Shown: positions 1-7,643 of the stretch, piece by piece
How the letters are laid out: the number at the start of each line of letters is the position of its first letter
How positions within the stretch are numbered: position 1 is the first letter of the stretch
From: Colimorpha sp045639845
GTDB lineage: Bacteria; Bacteroidota; Bacteroidia; Bacteroidales; P3
Assembly (NCBI GenBank): GCA_045639845.1
Contig: JAZUDW010000087.1
Span: forward strand, 1 to 27,973
Length of the DNA stretch: 27,973 nt
Reading direction: 5' to 3'
Program-made: the position numbers and the translations under genes
The notes under the pieces: model-generated
Told to the model about the DNA's origin: nothing
Database searches by the model: none
Seen by the model: the letters and a program-made list of their open reading frames with translations, nothing else

Positions 1-141
1 AAAGCATCAAAAAAGACCGCTTTTTGACAAGTGACTCCTATCATTGCCGGCAGGGAGGTCGTGACATGTTTCATGATGCAGAAGTACATTCTTTTTCAAA
101 ATACCCTTTGTACATGTTATTTCCGCGGTTACTTTGAGTTA
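1..141. other. Stretch without a recognised gene at left edge
   Basis: No convincing coding region. It lies downstream of the minus-strand membrane-protein gene that ends at 142. A 23-codon plus-strand reading frame beginning near 66 has no support and is not called. No clear terminator hairpin is visible. Confidence 0.5.
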
Positions 142-651
142 TTAATCAAAAAACGGATGGCGCCGTGCTTTTATACCATCAATAATTGACTCTCTTTGAT
201 GGACATCCATACCAAATCTATATGACCGGTAGGGAGTTTGTACCGTAATATAACCTTTGTTCAAAGTCGTAATTGAAGCAAGATACCGCCAAAAAGATAT
301 CGAGTTAATAAAAATGCCATTGTCTGCTTTTTTTGTGTATTGTGTGCAATCAATAGAAGTGATGTCTTCTAATGGAACAACTATCGATTTTTTTGACAAG
401 AGTAATATTCTGTCAATAATCAGTTCTTGTTCGGTTATTGTTAGCACCTCCTTCCCAAAGACATCCCACAAAAGACTCCTGACGAATCTCGCAAATCCAA
501 TCAGTAGACACATGTGGATTATTGTTGCAAGAATGAGACGCTCCGAAAACAACGGAACAGTGACAATTATAAATAAGATAAACACGCCTACCATAATACA
601 TTTGATGACAAATTCTGATGCAATAACTTTCGTTTTTGTTGTGTAATTCAT
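142..651 (-). CDS. Two-TM membrane protein with PH-like (YcxB-type) tail, possible Rhs immunity protein
   Basis: The predicted protein is 169 aa, starting at the ATG at 649-651 (MNYTTK). A longer frame starts inside the upstream Rhs gene and is less likely. Residues about 11-32 and 36-56 form two hydrophobic segments. A cytoplasmic tail follows with alternating strands (LTITEQELIID, IVVPLEDITSIDC, YITVQTPYRSYRFGM) that resembles a bacterial PH/YcxB-like fold; this is my reading of the pattern, not a search result. Its start lies 2 bp after the stop of the Rhs C-terminal gene in the same orientation, so the two are probably co-transcribed. That position, directly after a toxin-like Rhs tail, is where immunity genes sit in polymorphic toxin loci, so an immunity role is inferred. 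It could instead be an unrelated membrane protein. Confidence 0.7.
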   Translation of the reverse strand: MNYTTKTKVIASEFVIKCIMVGVFILFIIVTVPLFSERLILATIIHMCLLIGFARFVRSLLWDVFGKEVLTITEQELIIDRILLLSKKSIVVPLEDITSIDCTQYTKKADNGIFINSISFWRYLASITTLNKGYITVQTPYRSYRFGMDVHQRESIIDGIKARRHPFFD

Positions 652-653
652 GC

Positions 654-1769
654 CTATTCTTGTTTTGTGTACTCGTCGGACACCCATATCCCATTGGTTG
701 TAATCGTATTTGGTCGAGAACCGGGTTTTAATCCGCTGTGCACATTTACGCCTATGTTAATGTATTGACCTTTGGCGTTTTTTGTATAAACTGTGCTAGA
801 GCAACCTGTTGCACGTCCGTTTTTATCTCGGTCAAATCTTATGTCTTTTACCATCCTCGATGGAGTAATAACATCAGTCTGGTCGTTTATACGTTCGCTT
901 TCGCTATAGGAAACGGATATAGATTCCTTGATACAAGGTTTGCCGTTCTCAAGACTTACTCCGAAAGACAAAGACAAACTGCTTCCCCATGTTCCGTCGC
1001 CAAAAGTTGCCCCGATAGGAGTATTAAGACTGGCCGGGTTCCTGTCCAGATAATCAGTAAATCTATCTGCATCTCCCATCCGTGCAAAACCCAAACTAAG
1101 TCCTATGTCTACGCCTAAATAGTAGGTGGGGTTATAGGAAGTCTCCAAGTTCTGATTAACAAAGTATCTACCAAATACACTGGTCGTAAAATGCGTTGTG
1201 CCATGCCTGTCATAGGCAACACCAGTCTGTTGACTGGCCGACAAAGCATAGCCAACCCCTGCACCGACATTTCCTTTCAAATAATAGACCCAAACACCAT
1301 GCTTAGGGTGCCACGGAGACGTTCCATCTGGATCCACCAACTTCACAGGATTCCATGCACAATAATTATACGGACTCAACGATGGATATTTGTCGCTCAT
1401 CGGATCCACACTCAGCCATCCCGTCAGTGCCTCGCTGTCATAGTATCTCGCACCAAAATAGTGACACCCGCTCTCTGCATCCTTCTCTTTGCCGGTGAAA
1501 GTGTAGAGTTCCATGTTAGAAAATCTTGCGCCCATATAGTGTTGGATATCTACCCAGTCTTCACCATAGGGGAGGTAGTTGAGAGTCTGTGTTACTTGGC
1601 CATTATTGGTCAGATATGCCGCACTGCCAAGATGGTTGCTTCGCACGCTTTGCTCCGTCTCGGCATAGCTCAAGCAAGCTCGGCTCTGCTCTCGATTTCT
1701 GCAAAGGTCAGAGTGGTAGTAGAATGCAGGTTCTTGTTCGTCACGAATGTATTCCTGTACAACAAGCAT
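654..1769 (-). CDS. Rhs repeat-associated core fragment with C-terminal toxin-like domain
   Basis: The protein is 371 aa and represents only the end of an Rhs/YD-repeat protein. Full-length members exceed 1,000 aa. The Rhs-associated core is clear: YYHSD, HLGSAAYLTNNGQV, LNYLPYGE, YTFTGKEKDAESGCHYFGARYYD, WLSVDP, and the boundary region YCAWNPVKLVDPDG near residues 135-149. After DPDG come about 220 residues of variable C-terminal domain, rich in glycine and serine and probably beta-rich (GNVGAGVGYALSA, VDIGLSLGFA, SSLSLSFGVSL). I do not recognise a known toxin fold. Residues 22-45 (LCRNREQSRA...) interrupt the normally continuous YYHSD-HLGS motif and look like an inserted repeat. There is no signal peptide and no upstream YD repeats, so this is an orphan Rhs tip that may recombine with a full-length rhs gene elsewhere. 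Confidence 0.8.
   Translation of the reverse strand: MLVVQEYIRDEQEPAFYYHSDLCRNREQSRACLSYAETEQSVRSNHLGSAAYLTNNGQVTQTLNYLPYGEDWVDIQHYMGARFSNMELYTFTGKEKDAESGCHYFGARYYDSEALTGWLSVDPMSDKYPSLSPYNYCAWNPVKLVDPDGTSPWHPKHGVWVYYLKGNVGAGVGYALSASQQTGVAYDRHGTTHFTTSVFGRYFVNQNLETSYNPTYYLGVDIGLSLGFARMGDADRFTDYLDRNPASLNTPIGATFGDGTWGSSLSLSFGVSLENGKPCIKESISVSYSESERINDQTDVITPSRMVKDIRFDRDKNGRATGCSSTVYTKNAKGQYINIGVNVHSGLKPGSRPNTITTNGIWVSDEYTKQE
1635..1706 (-). repeat. 72-bp in-frame insertion in Rhs core, repeat-like
   Basis: It encodes 24 residues between YYHSD and HLGSAAYL, a motif that is normally uninterrupted in Rhs cores. The DNA is GC-richer than its surroundings and contains short near-palindromic stretches (for example GAGCAGAGCCGAGC). 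Because the insert is a multiple of three with no stop codon, the frame is preserved. I believe similar sequences occur as intergenic repeats in Bacteroidales, but I could not verify this. Confidence 0.5.
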
Positions 1770-1795
1770 CTTATATATTACATTTTTATTGCTTA

Positions 1796-2329
1796 TTAAT
1801 CAATTATTACCTCCCAAAAGCCTCCTTTGTCAGGGCCTACTCGGTTGAGGTATTTGCCTCGCATTGCTGTGATGTTGGCACTGATGGCGGCTACACTAAT
1901 GCCAACACATTTTGATAGTTCTTCTTTCGAAATGTACGGGTTGTTGATCATAAGAAAAAGTATCTTCTTGCGGTTTTCTGTCAACTTATCGCCATTTCCC
2001 ACAAAGTTTTCTGTCAACTTTTCTATCAACTTTTGATGTTTTTCTATCAACCTTTCTATGACATCAGACACCTTTTCTGTCACCTTTTCTGTGACACCTG
2101 ACTCGTTTTCTATCAATTTGCATGTATTCTTGTAGACAGTAATCTTCAGAATGAATGTGTCGAGGTGAACTTTAGGCGCGTTAGTGTGGTTGACGTTTAG
2201 CTCACGATAGATTCGATCCATGTCTTCTCCGAACTCCTTAACGTATTTGTATGCCTTGAGGTATTGGGCTATCTTGGGATTGCGTGAGGTCACATAATAA
2301 GAACCTTTTGAACTGTGGATTCTGGACAT
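1796..2329 (-). pseudogene. C-terminal remnant of AlbA/divergent-AAA (RecG-like) DNA-binding regulator
   Basis: The 177 residues match only the end of the Bacteroidota family of AlbA_2 plus HATPase_c_4 proteins (COG2865 type, usually about 450-560 aa). Residues 16-46 (SRNPKIAQYLKAYKYVKEFGEDMDRI) are the typical end of the ATPase-like domain. Residues about 120-177 are a winged helix ending in RVGPDKGGFWEV. The N-terminal DNA/RNA-binding AlbA domain is missing and no continuation is visible upstream. Residues 80-115 are a run of degenerate (V/L)(T/I)EK repeats encoded by 12-15 nt repeats. It begins at an ATG but is most likely a truncated gene. Confidence 0.7.
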
Positions 2330-2417
2330 AATAGTAAAAGGAAGTGCTGCTTTTTTACTTATTCCATGTGATTGGTAAAGAATTCTCGTTTTTTTTTACC
2401 GATCATTGTTCAATGGT

Positions 2418-2438
2418 AAAGAAAACCTGATTTTCTTT
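2418..2438 (-). terminator. AT-rich hairpin downstream of the Fic gene
   Basis: AAAGAAAA (2418-2425), loop of 5, TTTTCTTT (2431-2438): a perfect 8-bp stem immediately after the Fic stop codon at 2440. It is weak because it is entirely A/T and G/C-poor and has no long T-run, so its terminator function is tentative. Confidence 0.35.
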
Positions 2439-2439
2439 A

Positions 2440-3533
2440 TCAATTCTTTTGATGAAATGCATTTAATAATAACTCGAACAATCTACTATTAATATAGTAA
2501 TTTTCTCTACCCAACTTGATTTTCTCCAATATAGGATTTTCGCATTCACAAAGTTGATTCAAATATGAGATTGCAGTAGGTTTGCTGACGCCAATTTCTT
2601 GTTGAACAAAGTCTATCTTTGTATAAGGATGACGAAATAGATTATTAATGAGGTCTTGTGAGTAGATTTTGGGCATTTCTTCTCTAATTCGATGTTTGTA
2701 TTCAAACATCATAGACTTAATATTCTCTACTAGCAGGGTAGTACTATATGATATTTCCTCAATGCCTTTAGAATAAACATAATCCACGCTTCCCAATTTC
2801 CATCAGTCCCTACTGATTGCAACAATTTATAGTAAGTACTTTTGTTTCGAGTAATGTAGCGACTTAAATACAACACGGGAATATCCAACAATCCTTGCAT
2901 CACCAAATATAAGATATTGATAATTCTTCCTGTTCTACCATTACCATCTGAAAAAGGATGAATACTTTCAAATTGGTGATGAATGATAGCCATCTTTACC
3001 AATGGGTCATAGTCACAAAGATCATTGTCGTTAATGAACTGCTCCAAGTTTGACATATGTAGAACAATATCATCATATGACTGAGGTGGCTCATAAACGA
3101 CTTCTTTTGTTTGTTCGTTTTCGAGTTTTGTTCCAGGAGTCTGCCTAAAACCTGCACCATTGCCTTTGATTGCTTGATATATCTTTATCATTGTATTACA
3201 AGTCAAAATACCTGTTTTCTGCACTTCTTGAAATCCAATAAACAAAGCCTTATTATAATTCTCAACCTCTTTTGCTGCTGCCGTAGAAAAATGAGCAGCA
3301 GACACTTGAGCACGATATAATTCGTCATGAGTAGTAATAATACTTTCTATCTCAGATGAATCTTTTGACTCTTGCAAAGCCAATGTGTTTATCAAGATAG
3401 ATTCATTGGGCATTGATTTCACTGCACCTTTTAACTCTGCCAGTCTCCTATGTGCAGCTGCCACTTGCTTTAATATTGGTTTAGTTTCAATATCTCCAGG
3501 TAATGGTAGGTTAGGAATCGTATATTTAGTCAT
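2440..3533 (-). pseudogene. Fic family AMP-transferase, interrupted by a one-base frameshift
   Basis: Fic proteins transfer AMP (or a related moiety) to target-protein hydroxyls. The N-terminal frame (ATG at 3531-3533) carries the Fic_N domain with the class II inhibitory-helix motif SSEIES (about residues 59-64) and the full catalytic motif HPFSDGNGRTGR (192-203). Near 2765-2770 the frame is lost. The first frame ends in an aberrant tail (KALRKYHIVLPC, stop near 2730), while the next frame continues the expected family sequence (KGIEEISYSTTLLVENIK...) with a winged-helix tail (FRHPYTKIDFVQQEIGVSKPTAISYLNQL) ending at 2440. One extra A in the short A-run (plus-strand CTTTA at 2766-2770) would restore a ~365-aa protein, the normal length for this family. 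The catalytic half is intact, so partial activity is possible. A GTG seven codons upstream (3554) is an alternative start. Confidence 0.85.
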
Positions 3534-4016
3534 CTGCTTATTGATTGCTGTCACGATGATAATGATTTAACTCATAACTCATTATGATTGCATGTGTGCA
3601 ATTTGTAAGAATTGAATTAAATAACGGAGAAAACGTGTTTTTTATTGTTTTGAAGTAAATTGCTAATTATTGAGAAATAATTCAAATATTTGAGTGATTC
3701 TCACAAAAAGATTTATAAAAACACACAGTCAAACACATTATTCAACAAAGAACGCCCCATCAGATTTCTCCAATGGGGCGTTGCCCATAAAAACTCTTAT
3801 TTTGCTGTTTATTTCTGAGCAATTATCTTCACATTCCCACTTTCCTTCCATCGACAAATCACCCCAAGAATCACATGGTATCGATATGCTGATTTTATGT
3901 ATTTTGAAATATTTGTAAAACTATTTAAAAATCACTTGGTGCATTTTTGGTGCATCTTTTTGGATATAAAAATAACCTCATAAGTCTAATTCATAATGAC
4001 TTATGAGGTTGCAAGT
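3534..4016. other. Intergenic region left of the island
   Basis: AT-rich, about 480 bp. It contains a perfect 10-bp hairpin (AACGCCCCAT at 3751-3760 with ATGGGGCGTT at 3773-3782), two tandem TTGGTGCAT motifs (3936-3959), and a strong 12-bp hairpin at 3974-4010. A minus-strand 37-codon frame (3738-3851, MEGKWECED...) spans the first hairpin and reads like the end of a real protein, but it has no ribosome-binding site or recognisable homology, so it is not called as a gene. Confidence 0.5.
3974..4010 (-). terminator. Hairpin beside left att site, probable former terminator of tRNA-Ser
   Basis: AACCTCATAAGT (3974-3985) pairs perfectly with ACTTATGAGGTT (3999-4010), loop 13. On the minus strand the stem is followed by a T-rich tract. 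It sits 6 bp beyond the att repeat at 4017, almost the same geometry as the terminator beside the intact tRNA-Ser (13992-14025). I infer that it was the native terminator of the tRNA before the island moved in. Confidence 0.6.
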
Positions 4017-4032
4017 GCGGAAAGGAAGGGAT
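4017..4032. repeat. att direct repeat, left end of island (copy of tRNA-Ser 3' end)
   Basis: GCGGAAAGGAAGGGAT is identical to 14027-14042, which is the 3' acceptor strand and part of the T-arm of tRNA-Ser. Similarity fades on both sides (ATGTGAAC here against ATTCGAAC in the tRNA). This is the expected footprint of site-specific integration by the tyrosine integrase at 12565-13899. Confidence 0.85.
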
Positions 4033-4129
4033 GTGAACTTTCGTTTTGTTTTATTGTAATATATTTGATAATTAGCTGATTAATAGCATTATAACGTAGG
4101 TGTATTTTATTGCATTTGCAATTATTTTA

Positions 4130-4831
4130 CTAATTTTTAGTACCATTTCTAGTACTATTTTTGCGTCTTATAGTATCTAACGCTTGAGGCTTTTCACTTA
4201 GAAAATTATCCAACTTTTCTATATTAAAGAACCAATCCCGACCAAGGGAATATTGAATGCCCTCCTTCCTTAGTATTCCACTATTTGAAATCTCTTGAGC
4301 CTTATTAATTCCACAACCAAGGTGCTTTGCCAATCCTTTTATTCCCTTTACGGTCTTGCTATCAATATTTTGAGGCTGGGGATTATCCGATTCTTGCTTA
4401 TCAGCAACTATCAATTCCTCGACAACATCTTCAATGCTACTCATTAATGGAGGATCAACAATATACTTTTCAAACATTTGAATGTACTTGAATTTAACTT
4501 CAAGGCACTGGGTCATTTGAAATAATAACTCAAATCGTTCCTTGACATTGGGGTCGTTCGCGTTTTTAGCACTCTCTTCATAATCTTTACCACCTTTTGC
4601 TATCTCATAAAAGTCGCAGACCTTACCAAGTAGATCATTGTATCGAAGATTCAAAATACGCTTGTTGACATCGGACACCTCAAACATTGCAGATACAGCA
4701 CCTTGGTATAACTCTTCCACAAATTCCTCATACAAACCACAGCCACCTTTTCTTAAATCAATACCATTAAACAAAGGGGATTCCCAATCAGCCCTACTCA
4801 ATTCGTTAAGAAAATCATTTATTCGCTTCAT
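4130..4831 (-). CDS. Helix-turn-helix protein with DUF3853/excisionase-like C-terminus
   Basis: The protein is 233 aa. Residues 1-140 are mostly helical and unrecognised. Residues about 163-215 (GIKGLAKHLGCGINKAQEISNSGILRKEGIQYSLGR) resemble the DNA-binding segment of DUF3853 and MerR/excisionase-type proteins common on Bacteroidales mobile elements. The tail is basic (RRKNSTRNGTKN). Its ATG lies 8 bp after the stop of the DUF4365 gene, so it is the last gene of the methyltransferase-endonuclease-DUF4365 run. It could be a controller protein for the restriction cassette, an excisionase, or a partner of the DUF4365 protein. Sequence alone does not decide. Confidence 0.8.
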   Translation of the reverse strand: MKRINDFLNELSRADWESPLFNGIDLRKGGCGLYEEFVEELYQGAVSAMFEVSDVNKRILNLRYNDLLGKVCDFYEIAKGGKDYEESAKNANDPNVKERFELLFQMTQCLEVKFKYIQMFEKYIVDPPLMSSIEDVVEELIVADKQESDNPQPQNIDSKTVKGIKGLAKHLGCGINKAQEISNSGILRKEGIQYSLGRDWFFNIEKLDNFLSEKPQALDTIRRKNSTRNGTKN

Positions 4832-4839
4832 ATTGAGAT

Positions 4840-6579
4840 TCAGTGATAAGATGTCAAATAATGCCCTATTGGTGCATTTTTAAATTCATTCTGTTCAACA
4901 ACCGACAACCTTCCGAAATGCTTCATAGCCACCTTGTCTTGTCCAAGCAAAAGGTTTGCCGCTACCAATATATCATTTCGATCGTGGTATTCTTCCACCA
5001 TATCAAGTAGAATATCATCCTCCTTTTGACCTTTCATACCCGCTCGTTCAATTGCTTGTATGTAGTTGATGATGTGGTTGGGCCTACATCTATCACCTGT
5101 GCAATTGTTTTTTAGCCATTCTGACAAGGATATGGCAACATCTAACGCTGCTTTATTGCAGTTATTTAGGTCATATGCCGACAATAGGTCTAGCAATATT
5201 TTGTTTATATGACAATAATTGTGAACCATTGAACCAACTTGGTGGATCATTGGCATAATTCCATCATAATCGACATTTGCAATCTCGTTGTATTCTTGAG
5301 CAGAAATGTAATATACACTTGGCACGGGTTCAAAAGAATCCTCACCAATCTTAAGCAAAACTAATTTTGATCGACTAAAGAAATCTTCCATCACATATTG
5401 ACCATTCTCTGTTTCAAGTATCAACAAGCATATTTTAAGATTGGATACTTCTAAATAGGCAGTTGGGGATGGTTTCTGTGGCAATGTCAAGGGTTCATTA
5501 CCTATGAATGCCTTGATAAGCAAGTTTATGTTTCTATAGTCCGATTCTGTTAGATTTGTTACATCTAGCTCATCTGTAATATGCAACTGAACTAAGACTG
5601 ATTTAATTTTTCGGAAGTACTCTAATTGTAATTCTTGTGATTTGGCTGATTTGTTATCTATGTCCAATCCGACAACTTCAGTATTACCGATAGAAAACCC
5701 TTTGTATTTAATAACAGCAACCAAGAACTCTAAGTCCGAAATAAGATCTGTGAGCGTAGTGGCGGTCTGCTTATATTTGAATTGAGGAGGCTTGCTTTCG
5801 TCATCGAATAGTGTGAAAGATGTACTCTTATTAAGAAAGATAACAAACGAATTTTCTTCAAACACACAAGTGTATTGGGAGTAAAAAACAGTACCGTTTA
5901 CCGAAATAGGCAAGTTGCTCTTACACCCACCTTTGATTTGATAATCTTTTTTTAATGGGAATTGAATGTTCTCCTTGTTCCAATATGCACGTACATCATA
6001 TGAAGCTAACGAACGATAAGTATTAATTGTAGGTTGTCCTGGAATAATCAATTCTATACTTCCATTGCACTTTATTGCATCATTGATTGAATAAAGAGGC
6101 TTCCCCACAAAACTAATCTGTCGCTTACAGTTCAAGTCAAACGCCCTCAATTCATTATAGAAATTGTTCAGATGAATCTCTGCTCGTTTTAAGTGAATAG
6201 AACATTTTTTCTGAGCTTTAGTCTTATTAATGTATTCAGAAACACCTATTGGGTCAAGTAAGACATAATAAACATTTTTTGTAGTTACATCAACAACAAA
6301 ATATGCAATTCCCTCTTTTTTATATTGATTCATTGCTTCCAAACCCACTTGGAAAGAAATGGTGTCCCCATAGAGACCGTTTTCTTTTCCCTTAACCTGA
6401 ATGGGAATCCGACAGATTATATCTTTATTCCTTTGCTCTTTTGTCTCATATAAAAGGATGTATCCATCCCACAATGGCTCTTTATCAGCAAGATTAACCT
6501 GAGGCTTTAATCGTTCGTCTTTCTCTACGAACTCCTCAACACAACGGACTGCAACTCTTTCAATCTTGTCTTGGTTCAT
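4840..6579 (-). CDS. DUF4365-type nuclease-like protein, 579 aa
   Basis: The first ~155 residues fit the DUF4365 family, thought to have a PD-(D/E)xK nuclease fold: VAVRCVEEFVEKDERL with early acidic residues, then D38 in LWDGYI, then the Q61-V-K63 motif in IPIQVKGK, and FVVDVTTKNVYYVLLDP. The remaining ~420 residues contain mixed helical segments I do not recognise and no obvious NTPase or transmembrane domain. Starting at the ATG at 6577-6579, it lies 69 bp after the endonuclease gene and 8 bp before the helix-turn-helix gene, all on the minus strand. DUF4365 proteins are often seen in defence loci, so a role as an extra effector or backup nuclease is plausible but inferred. Confidence 0.8.
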   Translation of the reverse strand: MNQDKIERVAVRCVEEFVEKDERLKPQVNLADKEPLWDGYILLYETKEQRNKDIICRIPIQVKGKENGLYGDTISFQVGLEAMNQYKKEGIAYFVVDVTTKNVYYVLLDPIGVSEYINKTKAQKKCSIHLKRAEIHLNNFYNELRAFDLNCKRQISFVGKPLYSINDAIKCNGSIELIIPGQPTINTYRSLASYDVRAYWNKENIQFPLKKDYQIKGGCKSNLPISVNGTVFYSQYTCVFEENSFVIFLNKSTSFTLFDDESKPPQFKYKQTATTLTDLISDLEFLVAVIKYKGFSIGNTEVVGLDIDNKSAKSQELQLEYFRKIKSVLVQLHITDELDVTNLTESDYRNINLLIKAFIGNEPLTLPQKPSPTAYLEVSNLKICLLILETENGQYVMEDFFSRSKLVLLKIGEDSFEPVPSVYYISAQEYNEIANVDYDGIMPMIHQVGSMVHNYCHINKILLDLLSAYDLNNCNKAALDVAISLSEWLKNNCTGDRCRPNHIINYIQAIERAGMKGQKEDDILLDMVEEYHDRNDILVAANLLLGQDKVAMKHFGRLSVVEQNEFKNAPIGHYLTSYH

Positions 6580-6648
6580 ATCGCCGTTACCTTTATTCCT
6601 TTAGCTGATTACTATAAAACAAGTTCTTTATTCTATGGTATAAACAAA

Positions 6649-7641
6649 CTACTTGTGTATCTCAAGAAATTTCCAACCATTAAAATGGATCATATGCTCA
6701 GGAATATCAGCAACCCATACTTCCGTTTCCCAAGCAATTTTATTAGAGATAGTCCTAAATTGCTTCATATTTTCAAAAGCTGTAATATAGACGATATGAG
6801 CATTGCAATCAGTTAATTTCTCTTTGATTTTGAATAACCTCGTTTGATCCCATTGACCCGTGCAATGAAATGCTTCAATAAGGAAAAGCATATTCTTCTC
6901 TTTATTATACGCAACTACATCGGGCAACTCATCGTGCTTCAAGTCGAAAAAGCCCAACGCAGACAATTCCTTTTCGTTTTTGTGTAAGAATTTATCACTA
7001 GTATCACCAACATATAAGACTTCACAACCTTTTCCATAAATTGGAAGGAAAGACTCTATTATTGCCTTTTGCAATTGGTTGTGTTCTCCATAGCTTAACA
7101 ACAATTCTTCTCCTGAAGGTAATTTCACTGGCACTTTTTCTGCATCTATTTTTCTCTTCAATTCATCCTCTAATGCTTTAACCTTAGACCTATATTCATC
7201 CAATTGTTTTGTCCATTCGCTCGTCTTGTAATATTTCAACAGGTCTGCGAATTCATCACTCAAGGAGTATCCTTTGGTACCGTCATTTGTAGCCTTGGAA
7301 TTTATTGATGCTGAATTGATTGCAATATTTCCAAGAACCAATAATTTCAAATCCTTTCTTCGAATATCATCATATGAACTATCTGCAATATTTTCTCCGA
7401 AATATTTGTTCTCGAATTCTATTATTCTTCTTGTCAAATGAAACTTTCCATTTCGAACAGAGGTAACTTCCTTAAAGTCAGTTTTAATCTCACCAATTGC
7501 CAAGCACGCTTTGGCAATTCTTTCAAGTCTTCTGTTTGTGAGATTATCTAAGGGTATGCCCACCTCCTTAAGAATGTCCAGTATTGCATAGATATTCTTT
7601 TTGACTTTGGGACTAACTGTTTTGGTTAATTCTATTTTCAT
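6649..7641 (-). CDS. BsuBI/PstI-family type II restriction endonuclease
   Basis: The protein is 330 aa. The C-terminal third carries the family signature: LPDVVAYNKEKNMLFLIEAF (residues 239-258, with D241 and E256 as the likely catalytic acids), AHIVYITAF (281-289), IAWETEVWVADIPEHMIHFNG (302-322). The N-terminal ~130 residues are the helical BsuBI/PstI N-domain. Characterised members (PstI, BsuBI) cut CTGCAG, but the specificity of this enzyme cannot be read from sequence. The ATG at 7639-7641 is 2 bp after the methyltransferase stop, so the two are translationally close and methylation would be made first. The protein appears complete. Confidence 0.9.
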   Translation of the reverse strand: MKIELTKTVSPKVKKNIYAILDILKEVGIPLDNLTNRRLERIAKACLAIGEIKTDFKEVTSVRNGKFHLTRRIIEFENKYFGENIADSSYDDIRRKDLKLLVLGNIAINSASINSKATNDGTKGYSLSDEFADLLKYYKTSEWTKQLDEYRSKVKALEDELKRKIDAEKVPVKLPSGEELLLSYGEHNQLQKAIIESFLPIYGKGCEVLYVGDTSDKFLHKNEKELSALGFFDLKHDELPDVVAYNKEKNMLFLIEAFHCTGQWDQTRLFKIKEKLTDCNAHIVYITAFENMKQFRTISNKIAWETEVWVADIPEHMIHFNGWKFLEIHK

Positions 7642-7643
7642 AA

